Source: Tigriopus japonicus (lineage: Eukaryota > Arthropoda > Copepoda > Harpacticoida > Harpacticidae). Taken from it: a stretch of 64,000 bases of DNA. Below are positions 49,217-59,344 of this stretch, in pieces; the first letter of the stretch is position 1, and the number at the start of each line of letters is the position of its first letter. Position numbers and translations under genes: made by a program. The notes below the pieces were generated by a model. It was not told the DNA's origin. It made no database searches and worked only from the letters and a program-made list of their open reading frames with translations. Location: the NCBI GenBank assembly GCA_010645155.1, contig CM021313.1:1792588-1856587 (forward strand), in the 5' to 3' direction.

Positions 49217-50040
49217 GTAGGTACCTGTTTTCAACTTCAGTAATTTGAGAAATTCGTGGATGAATTTCGTGGGGCTGCCCTTGATAAGGCTCTTCAGGCG
49301 CTCCATGAAGTCCAACTTCAGCTTTTTGGTGGGCGGCGATCTATGAGGAGCTCTCTTGATATTTCCTATGGCCTCAAATAGTGATGGACCGAATGGGTTC
49401 ATAACCAAAACCGAAAGTTTCGGCCGAAAGAGGGCTTAACCGAAACCGAAACCGAAAGCAGCTGACTACAAAATTGTATAAATCCAAAATACACCTTAAA
49501 ATGAAATTGCTCATGTGTTCGATGTTTGGTAGTCGCAAATTTTGAAAAATGGGGAAACTTAAAATTCAGAGGTTTTTGGACGAATTTTTTTCGATTTTGT
49601 TGTCAAACTCCATCCTCTATAGAGTCCTTTAAGCGGAACCGGTAAGATAGAAAACACGTGCAACCTTTGAGCTTTGTGACACAAAATATTATTGGGAAGT
49701 TCGAAAATGGGTCTACTTTTTGTATTAAGGCTCAATTTTGGGAGCTTTATTAGTACGGTGACCTCCCAGTCTTATGTACTGTGACCTCAGCTGTTTGTTA
49801 AAGGACCGTATAGTGCCTGTCTGCTTTCGGTTACGGTAGGCAGAACCGAAACCATAACCGAAAATATGGCCGAAAACGCATTCGGTCCATCACTAGCATC
49901 AAACCTGTGGATGACCCTGTGCACGGTCGAAATGTTGATCTTGACGACTTTGACGATCATCGGGATGGGCCGTTTGGGCGCGATTGAGATCAACAATCCT
50001 TTGACGGTTAGTTTTCTCCGTATTTCTCGTTCTCACAAGA
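49217..50040 (-). pseudogene. Dead Tc1/mariner-like transposase fragment, split by a MITE
   Basis: On the minus strand the sequence just right of the 49.4-49.9 kb MITE encodes PMIVKVVKINISTVHRVIHR, a typical helix-turn-helix of mariner-like transposases. The sequence left of the MITE continues with NIKRAPHRSPPTKKLKLDF and MERLKSLIKGSPTKF. When the MITE and one copy of its target duplication are disregarded, these two parts are in the same frame. An additional frame change lies upstream near 49985, and the 48.5-49.2 kb MITE cuts the downstream end. The catalytic domain is absent, so the copy is non-functional. Confidence 0.65.
49379..49895. mobile_element. hAT-type MITE, 517 bp, inside a transposase remnant
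   Basis: The terminal inverted repeats are TAGTGATGGACCGAATG on the left and its complement on the right. The flanks are GCCTCAAA (49371-49378) and GCATCAAA (49896-49903), an 8-bp duplication with one mismatch. Subterminal regions carry repeated AACCGAAA and TTTCGGCC motifs. It has no transposase. Fragments of similar sequence occur near 10.84 and 28.7 kb. Confidence 0.8.
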
Positions 50041-50575
50041 ATAAATGTCTAAAATCAAACCGTTTTCATGCCATAATTCAACCAGATTCAAAAAGGTGTC
50101 ACAAGTTATCCTCATCGCAATTGCTGAAACTGGCCCGAAGTTGCGTGCAAAGGCAAGTATTTCCGAAGAATATCGTGAAATACTTGCCCAAACAAGTGGA
50201 AGATCATAGTACAAATCGAAGTGCGCACGATTTATTTTCAATGCCAAATCCTATAATTGCGTGAACTAATGCCTGTGAATCAAATTATTATCTTCATTGA
50301 ACATCTTCGTATAACTTTGGAAAAGCAAAGCGTAGACAGGACGCTACATGACCAAAAAACTGAATGTTTTTCAAAAATTTGCCTTCTACGAATACGTTTG
50401 TTTGGGCAAGTTTCAACTAGTCGCTGATGTTAAATGGCCCTTGCTGCCTAAATCACGACCGACCTGCTCCGGTATCTCCACTCTGGGACTTCTCTGGTTT
50501 AGTTCTATGTTTCCGGACGTTTTCTGCATTTTCTGTCTTTTCTTTTACTAGGTTTTGTGCGGTAAATTAAGACCC
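50041..50575. other. Intergenic, no gene seen
   Basis: Two ORFs of 67 and 132 codons on the plus strand (49866-50264 and 50348-50551) have no recognised features, and the first partly overlaps the transposase remnant. Confidence 0.4.
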
Positions 50576-50776
50576 TTTCCGTTGTTATTTGCTAACGGAC
50601 TGGGCGTGAATAAGTTTAGAAAAACCCTTTTTACATTAAAGGTGTTAGCGTTGTTTTATTGAATTCCATCAATCACTCTTTCCGTTTTTATTTGCTAACG
50701 GACTGGGCGTGAATAAGTTTAGAAAAACCCTTTTTACATTAAAGGTGTTAGCGTTGTTTTATTGAATTCCATCAAA
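50576..50776. repeat. Tandem duplication, two copies with 103-bp period
   Basis: The block beginning near 50580 with ATTTGCTAACGGACTGGGCG recurs 103 bp later. The copies stay almost identical through AAAGGTGTTAGCGTTG to GAATTCCATCAA, differing at only a few bases near the start. The near identity points to a recent local duplication. Confidence 0.85.
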
Positions 50777-53700
50777 AATTATTTCTCAACAATGACGTCA
50801 ATTATACTTTTTAGGAACAAAGTCAAGAGGAGCGGAGCGTCTCAAACTAGTGCAATAACAATAAAAGTAGGACATAACTAGATCACTGCCATTGCTTAGG
50901 GACCAGTGTTGACGCATTTTTCCAGTAGAATATTTTGTATGGACACATTCCTAGCTCACTGAAACGAACTTTAATTGGAAATTCTAAGGAACACTTGTAA
51001 TTTGCATTGTTGGTGTATTTTGTTGATGATCGCTCGCTTTGAAATGCATTCTCATTAAATCATAGATACCATTACCAATAGGTGGACTTTACTCACAAGG
51101 TCGCAAAATGACCATAACCCAATTTTAAGTACAACTGTCAACGCTTGAATGTAATAGAAATGTGAACTAGTGTGGGTGTGGGTGCAAATGCTAACTCATT
51201 CTAAAAGTGAGCAAAGAAAAAACTTTCCAAACATTAGGCCTACGATAACCCACAAGGTTAATATTCAAGGTTTCCTTTGCGTGAACTTTCCATTAGCACA
51301 GATCTTTAAGAATAAACTTGAAAAGTCTGTTTGCTTTTGTCACCTTTTCCAAGCAAATCGTAAGACATGGAAGCCTCCGCTCAGGCGTTCAGCTGTGGAT
51401 TTTTTATAAATCGAATTCCATTCAAGTAAGCGATTTTGCTTCAATAAGATTGATAAGACAGGCATTTAAGGATGTCGTTTGCTGAATTTTAGCATGATAT
51501 GTTCCCCCGTTCACGAATAACAACGTTTCGAAATTTGCTACAGTGGCAATACATACGCCCGGAAACGAGAGAAAAATTGACCCTACAATCGTCCTTTTGG
51601 ACAATTGTAGGTGAAAATGTTCTGTCGGAAGAGCGCGCTATGCTCTATGATTCAAATTACTCTAAATGCAACAAATTTCAGTCGATCAAGTTGAAATTGA
51701 GCCTGTGAGCTTTATATTACCAGCTGGACAACTGGTTTAATTAAATTTTTCTCTGTCTAACACAGAATTCGAAAGATTGATTTTGCCAGTAGCCGAGGCG
51801 TCCAGGTATTTAGTGATCCTTGCCTTTTCGTACAATTTATTTTTCTGTTCCACACCCGTATCTGCTTTTGCACTCGGATAAATTGTGAAATTTTTAAGCC
51901 TGTTCTTATCAGGATATTTTCGATAGCGCGTTTCAAGTTTAAGGCGAGAAAATGTAAGAAATGCAAAACTAGAAAAAAATCGTTTGATGCAAATACTGAG
52001 AAGGTAAAATATGGAATTTCCGTTTTGTGACACTGATTTTTGTTTTTTAGTCATTTTTTCAAAGAAAAATTCAGTAATTTAGTATTTCAGTACTGACCAA
52101 AATCAATAACCCTAAAAAGCTAACAATACACGGCATGCATATTTCTGTGCTCTTTCCACCCATTTTAAACAAATTCAAGCCATAATCATTCAAAGTTTAC
52201 CATATAATTGAAAGCATTCCTTAGGAAACATTTTCCGCTCTACGAACAAAAAAGCAGTAAGATATCTTTATAACGACCATAACTTTTGATGACGCGCCCA
52301 ATCTTTTATTTTGGCCTTGCTGCAGGCACGAATGAGGCCTTCAGGCCAATGCCGGAAAATTCGTTATCTGGTCGTTGAGACCTCAGTTAGTGCATCGCTT
52401 TCCGAGGAAAATGGCCAAGTATCCCGAAGTCCTTTAGGCGATCAGTCACATCAATTCAAGTTGTTCAATGACCTCAAAGGCTGACTTTTTATATTAAGCG
52501 AAATATTTATCTTGATGAGATTTTATATTTATTGCTTAAAATTGTTTGTCGATATCGATAGAAAGTAATTAATTAGTACAAGCTCATGAAAGGTCGGTGG
52601 TCATAATGAAAAAGGGATAGATGCCTTCAAAAGATCAAAAGCCTCCAATTAAGTAACCGTGGAACAATTAATGGCATGCCTTACTATTCAGGTGCATCGA
52701 GAATCATCTTTTTTAACTTTTCGGTGAGAACTTTTTGTTGTACGTTTTGTTGTACATTGAAAAACAAGAATGACCGTGTGTTTTTATTTTACGACATTTT
52801 CATATCTATCATATTTACATTTTACGACGTGTTATCGTTATCCAGAGTGATGAGGTACTTTCCTTGATGAAGTTTTCTGTCAAATTAAATCTAATCTCTT
52901 GGGAAATTGAGAGAGGTTCTAAATTTAAGGAGGACAATTTTGAATCCTCTATGTCAATTCAAGAAGGTTATTAATTCCCCAAGGCATAATGATAATTCGA
53001 TAATATTCTAGTTTGACTGAAGGCAAACAAGAGAGCATGAGCACCAAAGCTTGCAACACAATGAAACGTGAGGAGTCTCAATCCTGTCAACACTTGAGTA
53101 CAGGAAAATAAGACTCTCAAGAAATGACAAATAAAAAGCCTTCATTCAAAGTCCCTGGGATAATGGGTGGATACGGAAATAGTTTATAAAATCTTTTCGA
53201 CCCTTTGTAACCAAGCCCCAGATCATGCGTCATTGATGAGATCCAAGTAAAGGGCAAACAGAAAGGAGAGGTTTGTTCTAGAACAGAAGAATTCTTGAAT
53301 GTGAGATTAAGTAGAAATTGGAGGGAATGTGTGGCTAGAAACCCTAAGAAATGGATTGTAGGTCAAATAACTCAGAGTGAGTTCATTCAAGTCTTTTTCT
53401 GAATCCATCCTTTTAAGGTACAAAGTTCAAATTCTTTGTGATTTAATGAACTGAGTATAACAAATTATTTTCAAAATCAATTTTTTTAAAGCAATGAAAC
53501 TTCAAAAAAAATTCCCTTATTCATGGATGTTAAAAAATACTTGACAATAACTAAGGAATGATATATTATAAGTAAAATAGAGGGTCCCCGTTCTTGAACT
53601 ACGATTTCTTAATATTTTTTTCGTACTTTTTGTTCCATGGCAATTTATTAGAAAGATCATTGACATCACCAGGGACAATGGCAACGTCAAAGGGGTCTTC

Positions 53701-56004
53701 TTAATCATTAAAACCATCAAGGTCAATGTCAAAAAGGACCTTGCTAACAAAGATCTACTAATTAGTAACCACCACAAGTTTAAAAAGTTTCCCAACAAGC
53801 TAAGCCGAACAAGATTAACGAAACGTCTCTTTTAAGATTGCTAACCATGGAGAAGTTTTTTTTCAGACAGAGATATTATATTCATTCTGCTTATATTGAA
53901 AATCTAGCAAAAATATTGTTTGATGTTGAAGAAAGTGCAGGATTATTCTGCAAGGCTTTTCTATGGTGAAACTTGTTATAAAAGGATTTACAATCCCTAG
54001 CTTAAGCACTAGCTGATTGGGAGGTCACACTACAAAAGACAGAATTCTGTAATTCCGTACTAATAAAACCACAAAAATGCACCCTGACACAAAACCTTGA
54101 CCTTGTGTCTTGGAACTTCTCAGAATGTACTGGATGCAGTGGAAGGGAGGTTGCATATATTTTCTACTTTGCTGATTACGCCTAAGGACCCTATAAGGTA
54201 TATTCAAACTTAAGACTATCTTTATGCCCTCTGGCTCAAGATTTGCAAAAGCTTTTCTTTTTGACGGATTCGTCGTTGCAATGAATTTCACTTTCAGAGA
54301 CACAACTGTTTTGAGAACTCAAGAAAAAAGACAAAAAAGAAATTAAGAACACTGAAAACAAAAGAAACGCATAAAATGAAATTAAGATTCAACCAAGACA
54401 TCAGTATAAGTTAAGCTCAACTCGAAAAAAGAATTTCAATTTACATCAACGACCCTCCAGGTTTTTGTAACGTCTTGCTTGTATTGTACTACAGTATGTA
54501 GCCAAAAGTCCCTGATAATGGTTCCTTTGGTGCCAAGGGACCCGTTCTTCTTAACACAACTCGGTAGCCCAAATCCAACATAAACTAAAGGGTTGCTGAA
54601 AGGAAGCCAGATATGGGGAAAGGCTTTCCACATCGGTGATAAATCAAAAATGGCAATAGGCGAGTAGAAGGGGTGTTTACTGCCTATACTGAATATGGAA
54701 CATGATCCAAAGGGACGACTTGGATTGGAATGGAACAAAAATCTGGCTCAGAGGGACCCTTTCCTTTTTTATTTCTGCTTCAAAGATGTAGAGTGGGAGT
54801 ATCTCTTAGACTTTAATGCAAACATTCCAGTTGTCCTTATTCTCGTAAAATTGCCGTACTCTACCAAATGCCTTAAACCAGGTCAACTCAGGTCGCTACG
54901 GAAATGTGTACCTCTTAACCAAATATGGTAATCACTAATCACTAGTGTGGGTGAGCCCTTGGATCGTTCGTTCTCGGCTATATTTTCTATTTGTCGTGTT
55001 CCTCGAATACTCCTCATTCACCCAGGGATAACCTATATAATAGTATTAATACTGGATGCGAACTCGCGGAATTTCTCCGGCACGCAACCTCCGGTATGAG
55101 GCCGAGATTCGTAAACAAGAAGTACAAACGCCGGCCATGTTGGGAGCGGAAAATCAAACGGAAATCGACCAAAATTCCAAAAGATAGTGCGCCAATCGGT
55201 GTTCCCTGTGTTTCAAGCGGGTCCAGCCAAGTCCTAGCCTTGGTAAAGGTCAACCCCACGCCCCAAAATTAGTCCGATGTTGGTGTTTTGAAGACAACAA
55301 GTTCAGCCATGAACGAGTGAATGAAAGAGTGAATAAATGATCACATAATGGAGGGCTAATTCATTGGTTACAAGTGCGAATGAACCCGCAAGGTGTCTTT
55401 ACTTCAAGATGACGATCAAGTGATTAAATGAAATTTGATGACCAGGTTACCTGCTACAATCTTTAGAAGTGATAGCCTCATCTAAAGCAAATAGAATGAA
55501 TATGGACCTGAATTCGAGCGCAAATTCCTCGTGAAAAAGGATTAAGAACCAACTTTCGCCCGTACCAAAACGGGGAGTTTCTTTACGCACATCCAATACA
55601 CAACTTGAACAACAAAGAATATTTTACGATTCCATGAATTATCAACAACAAAATAACGTGTTTTTCCGAGCTCATATATCATCCGACTTGAACGTTTTAT
55701 TAGTATCTTTGAACTTACAATTGAACCCATCCATCAATATTTAAGGTATTATCCTGAATTGAATTAACACATGCCAAACTTTGCATGAAATCAAGGTTGT
55801 TATAGGTTGTGTCACCTTGGGATAATTTAATGTTCTATGAATGATGATCCATTTTTTAATTTCTTTTATTGTATGGTTGTGTTTTTTAGTTCAGGATAAT
55901 AAGGACAGGTAAGATATTCTTAAGTTGTTCAAGTTGTGTGATGGACGAGTGCGATAAAACTCCCCGTTTTGATCCGGGTGCGAGTATGTGGGGAAAGTTG
56001 GTTC
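50777..56004. other. Intergenic, no firm gene
   Basis: The sequence is AT-rich with scattered ORFs. A plus-strand ORF at 54991-55272 (93 codons) is higher in GC than its surroundings and rich in Lys/Arg, but it has no recognised family. A minus-strand ORF at 54436-54738 ends in KQDVTKTWRV, faintly like a non-LTR retrotransposon segment. Neither is strong enough to call. Confidence 0.35.
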
Positions 56005-56008
56005 TTAA

Positions 56009-56128
56009 CTCTTTCAGGACGAAAGAACAGGTTTCAAGAAACGCGTTTGGGTTTGGGTACGCGTTGGGTTTGGGTACGCGTCCCAACGCGTTGGGACGAT
56101 TGGGTAACACCCAATCGTCCTGAAAGAG
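56009..56128. mobile_element. Tiny TTAA-flanked MITE (piggyBac-like), 120 bp
   Basis: TTAA occurs on both sides (56005-56008 and 56129-56132), and the ends are perfect 14-bp inverted repeats, CTCTTTCAGGACGA and its complement. Inside lie two GGGTTTGGGTACGCGT-like direct repeats, a perfect 20-bp palindrome CGTCCCAACGCGTTGGGACG at 56079-56098, and a hairpin GGACGATTGGGT / ACCCAATCGTCC at 56094-56120. TTAA duplication is the signature of piggyBac-type insertion. Confidence 0.7.
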
Positions 56129-56132
56129 TTAA

Positions 56133-57207
56133 TCCGTTTTCAAGAGGAATTTGCGTTCGGATTAAGGTCCATATAGAACAAAGAAAGAAGAAGTCCTCAG
56201 TGTCAAGAATTCGATCAAATGAGGAACAAATTAAGATGACTTTGAAACCTATCAAGTGGACCTACAAGCAATGGATGGGCTAAATATTTTGATCTGCCTT
56301 TCAAGTCAGTCAGCCCAAATTGGTGATCTGACAGTCTAACCCGGATTATATGAACCCTCTTTAGAATGAAATGCTCCCATCAAGATTGAATTGTGTGGAT
56401 TTTTTCAATCAATCTGATTGTTAATTCCTGGACAAGGGGATCTAAGAAGATCAATCAAACTTTATCAAGCCTGTAGAGCCTATCCCTGAAATCATAAGAC
56501 ATGATACTCTGGTCCTCTAGGACCCTTAGCCCCCGTCCTGCGTGGTCCTGACCTTCTTGAGCCCCAAGACTTGAAAAATTTTCAATCAAATCCACAATCA
56601 AGGATTTAATCCTCATGTTTTTCACTCATTTTGTCTCAAGGATGTTGTGATTGCCTTTGTTCCTATTCCAATCCGGATCAGATGGCTGATCTGATTCAGA
56701 ATCGTCAAAAGTGCCCTTCAATAGTTATAGCCAACAACATCTCCGACTTGGACTCCATCTTGTTTCAAAATGAGACCATTCTTGTTCTTTCATTTTCTTA
56801 TGGAAATGGTTCCTGCGTTGGGGAGGTGTTGAAGAGGATGGAAGAGGAGTAACACTCCAGATATCACCACAGATACTTCTATTTAGCAGTGTTTCACAGA
56901 AGTTGGACTAATGGGTGAAGCAAGATACCATCTATGTATTTTCCTGATTGATATGAGGACGAAAATCCTTTGGAGAGCTCAATGTCAAAAGTTCATGATG
57001 CGAGTAAAAAGAGTGCTGGGACCTCTAAAATCAAGGTGAAGAACATCCAGTCCACAAATATTACCACAAAAAGTTTGACTGAATTCTTTCAAGACACATG
57101 TTCAACAGTTTTAGCCGTTAATAAGGAATAAATGACGTTGTGTCAAAATATAGCCTCGGCCTCATACCATTTTTTCATAAATCGGAGTTCGTGTCCACCC
57201 CTTTCAG
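56133..57207. other. Intergenic, no gene seen
   Basis: ORFs up to 73 codons without recognisable features. The stretch at 56510-56580 is locally richer in C. Confidence 0.4.
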
Positions 57208-57479
57208 GGGTTCCTGATTCACCCCACACGAACGGACCGTGTCCATGTGGACGTAGAACTAACTACTCGAGAGACAACGCAGAAAGGCCGAATGGAGAAG
57301 TGATGCCTTGGAAATTGGAAAACAACGTCTCATTGGTTCGCGGCTGCGATGGAAAGTGCCGGTGTCAAAAGCAAGACATTGTGAATGGTGCGACTATAAT
57401 TGATCACAGAGACACAACGATGCGTTTGAGAGGCTTTCTTCAAAAAATTGACGTTCTCTTCGTAGAGAAACCTTTCTAG
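57208..57479 (+). CDS. Possible exon or relic with faint serine-protease resemblance
   Basis: A good acceptor (cccctttcag) precedes an open frame of about 90 codons that runs to a stop at 57479. The peptide contains CPCGRR, PWKLENNVSL and GATIIDHRD. These recall, in order, the CG.R start, PW.V.L and CGG.IID.R segments of the trypsin family N-terminal half, but the activation site IVGG, the CGG cysteine and the catalytic TAAHC are not present. The preceding exon was not found. It may be a decayed fragment or a coincidence, so the product name is only a hint. Confidence 0.25.
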
Positions 57480-57906
57480 AGAAACGATCGATCTCATTTG
57501 TGTGATTGTGTGATTTGGAGTGTTATTTTGGATTGGCATGTTTGGGAACGACCCTGGAGCTAAAAGGAGCCAATTTGGCCTTTCAATAATAATGCTTGAG
57601 AGCAACTTGTTGAGCGCGACATTTCTCCCCGATTAGATCTCTTCATCGTGGCAAGTACTGTTCTAATATGTAATAAATGCTTTGTGTTTAGTTGGAAAGA
57701 ACCAGGCGTTGGACCACAATGTTCCACAACTACTGAGGAGACAAGGGTTAGAGCAAATTTACTACGTCGTTAGTTGATCTCGGCGTTGTTTCGGCGACCT
57801 TTAATGTTCTCTAATTGCAACTGAGCCCACAAAATACACACACTGTCAAGGTTCACCCAGAAGTGTTGGTTGACAAGTCAAACGGTACTCTTCCAATTCG
57901 CCAACT

Positions 57907-59117
57907 ATGTTCAAACGAGTTGGAATTGTGGTGGCAGTCATGCTCGTTTATCTGGAACGTGTGCGAGGTATAATCTTGAAATGTGATCAACCGTCAGCGG
58001 GAACAGCTCTGTGCTCCGATCTTGGGGGTTCCGTTGCCACACCCCCAGTTCAAAATGGTCCTGTGGTAATCACCAGTCGTGTCGAAGTTCTCAATTTATA
58101 CAACATTGATGAAACAAACTACAAGTTCACCATTTCCATCTTGGCCTCATTCAAATGGAAAGACGCAAGACTGAAAGCTCCGGAGAGCAACACCAGCCGA
58201 ATATTCATCACCCAAGATGTGGACCCATTTGTCTGGCATCCGGAAATCTACTTCTATGATCTGCGCAGTATGCGGACCTTCAGCTCCCTGGGATCGGCTG
58301 GAACCCCTCGACAAGTGGTGTTCTTGGTCAAGGAGCAGGTCTTCAACATGAACCAACGCTTGGAATTGGACATCACTTGTGGCTTCAATCACACTCGATT
58401 TCCGTTCGATCATCAGACTTGTTATCTCCGCTTCGGTGTAATCAATTTCAATGCCAGTAATGTGGTGTTCTCGGGCACTGAAAGCATTGATTGGGGAACC
58501 ATCTCCGATCCCACGTACATGGTACAGACCACCAAATCTGAGTTTGAGCGCGAGATATTTAGTGTGGGCAAACAATTCTTCAACTTTGACATGAACTACA
58601 GCTACACTGGATTGCGCATCGAGATGACGCGGAACTCGGAGCGCTATTTTTGGAACTTTTACATCCCCTTGTCCATGTTTGTCATTGTTTCCTGGCTCTC
58701 GTTCTTAATCAGCATCGAGCAGGTAAACTGTGCTTATTATTTCTAATTTTAACTGTATCAATAGCATTGTTGTTTTTTTCTTTGTAGGTTCCCGGACGAA
58801 TGGGGCTCCTCATAACGCTGTACCTGATCTTGGTGAACACCTACAGTTCCACCAAGGAAACGGCTCCCTGGCTGCAAACGTTTGGATTGCTCGGCATTTG
58901 GATGCTGGGGTGTCAAGTGGTCATTTTCTTACCCATGCTCGAATACGGATTTATCTTGTACATAATCAAGTTCTCACCCCGAGTCAATTCTTGGGGCGTG
59001 AAACAGGACATCCGACCCAAACTGGCGCGCGTGGATTGGGTATGTTTGTTCTTGACGCCGATCGTTTTCCTGGTTTTCGTCTTGGGATACCTGTGTCACG
59101 TGGAGTTTAGTATCTGA
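57907..59117 (+). CDS. Cys-loop ligand-gated ion channel subunit, 381 aa, two exons
   Basis: Exons are 57907-58722 and 58788-59117, split by a 65-bp intron (CAG/gtaaac ... tttgtag) in phase 0 within the M1-M2 linker. A signal peptide (MFKRVGIVVAVMLVYLERVRG) is followed by the extracellular ligand-binding domain with FKWKDARL, WHPEIYFYD and the canonical Cys-loop CGFNHTRFPFDHQTC (13 residues between the cysteines). Four membrane segments follow: M1 FYIPLSMFVIVSWLSFLI, M2 MGLLITLYLILVNTY, M3 GIWMLGCQVVIFLPML, M4 VCLFLTPIVFLVFVLGYL. The linker before M2 is VPGR, with no acidic residue at -1', as in anion channels and some insect orphan subunits. No vicinal cysteines are present in loop C, so it is not a nicotinic alpha type. 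The M3-M4 loop is only about 20 residues. Ligand unknown; plasma membrane pentamer expected. Confidence 0.92.
58723..58787 (+). other. 65-bp intron of the ligand-gated channel gene
   Basis: The intron begins gtaaactg and ends tgtttttttctttgtag, and its removal joins SIEQ to VPGRMGLL in frame. It shows how short introns can be in this genome. Confidence 0.9.
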
Positions 59118-59338
59118 TACGAGCGATCTTGGAACGCAGCGAGGTCCTCTTCTTGATCAAAGCCACTCCGTTATTATTAGACCGGGGGATTGGTCTACCG
59201 GGAGTTGGTGTCAAGGCAGATAATCGGATATTGGCCCCAACTCATCACTCATTCACTATCAGCACGTTTTCTATTGAACGAGAACAACACAGTCCGTAAA
59301 CAATATGATGTCAGGCATCATGTCACGAACAGAAATCT

Positions 59339-59344
59339 AATAAA
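59339..59344 (+). terminator. Polyadenylation signal of the channel gene
   Basis: AATAAA occurs 222 bp after the channel stop codon and is the first canonical hexamer on this strand. Confidence 0.6.

Noticed and set aside
54436..54738. Minus-strand ORF with a KQDVTKTWRV segment like non-LTR retrotransposons
   Set aside because: A single short motif without reverse transcriptase blocks is insufficient.
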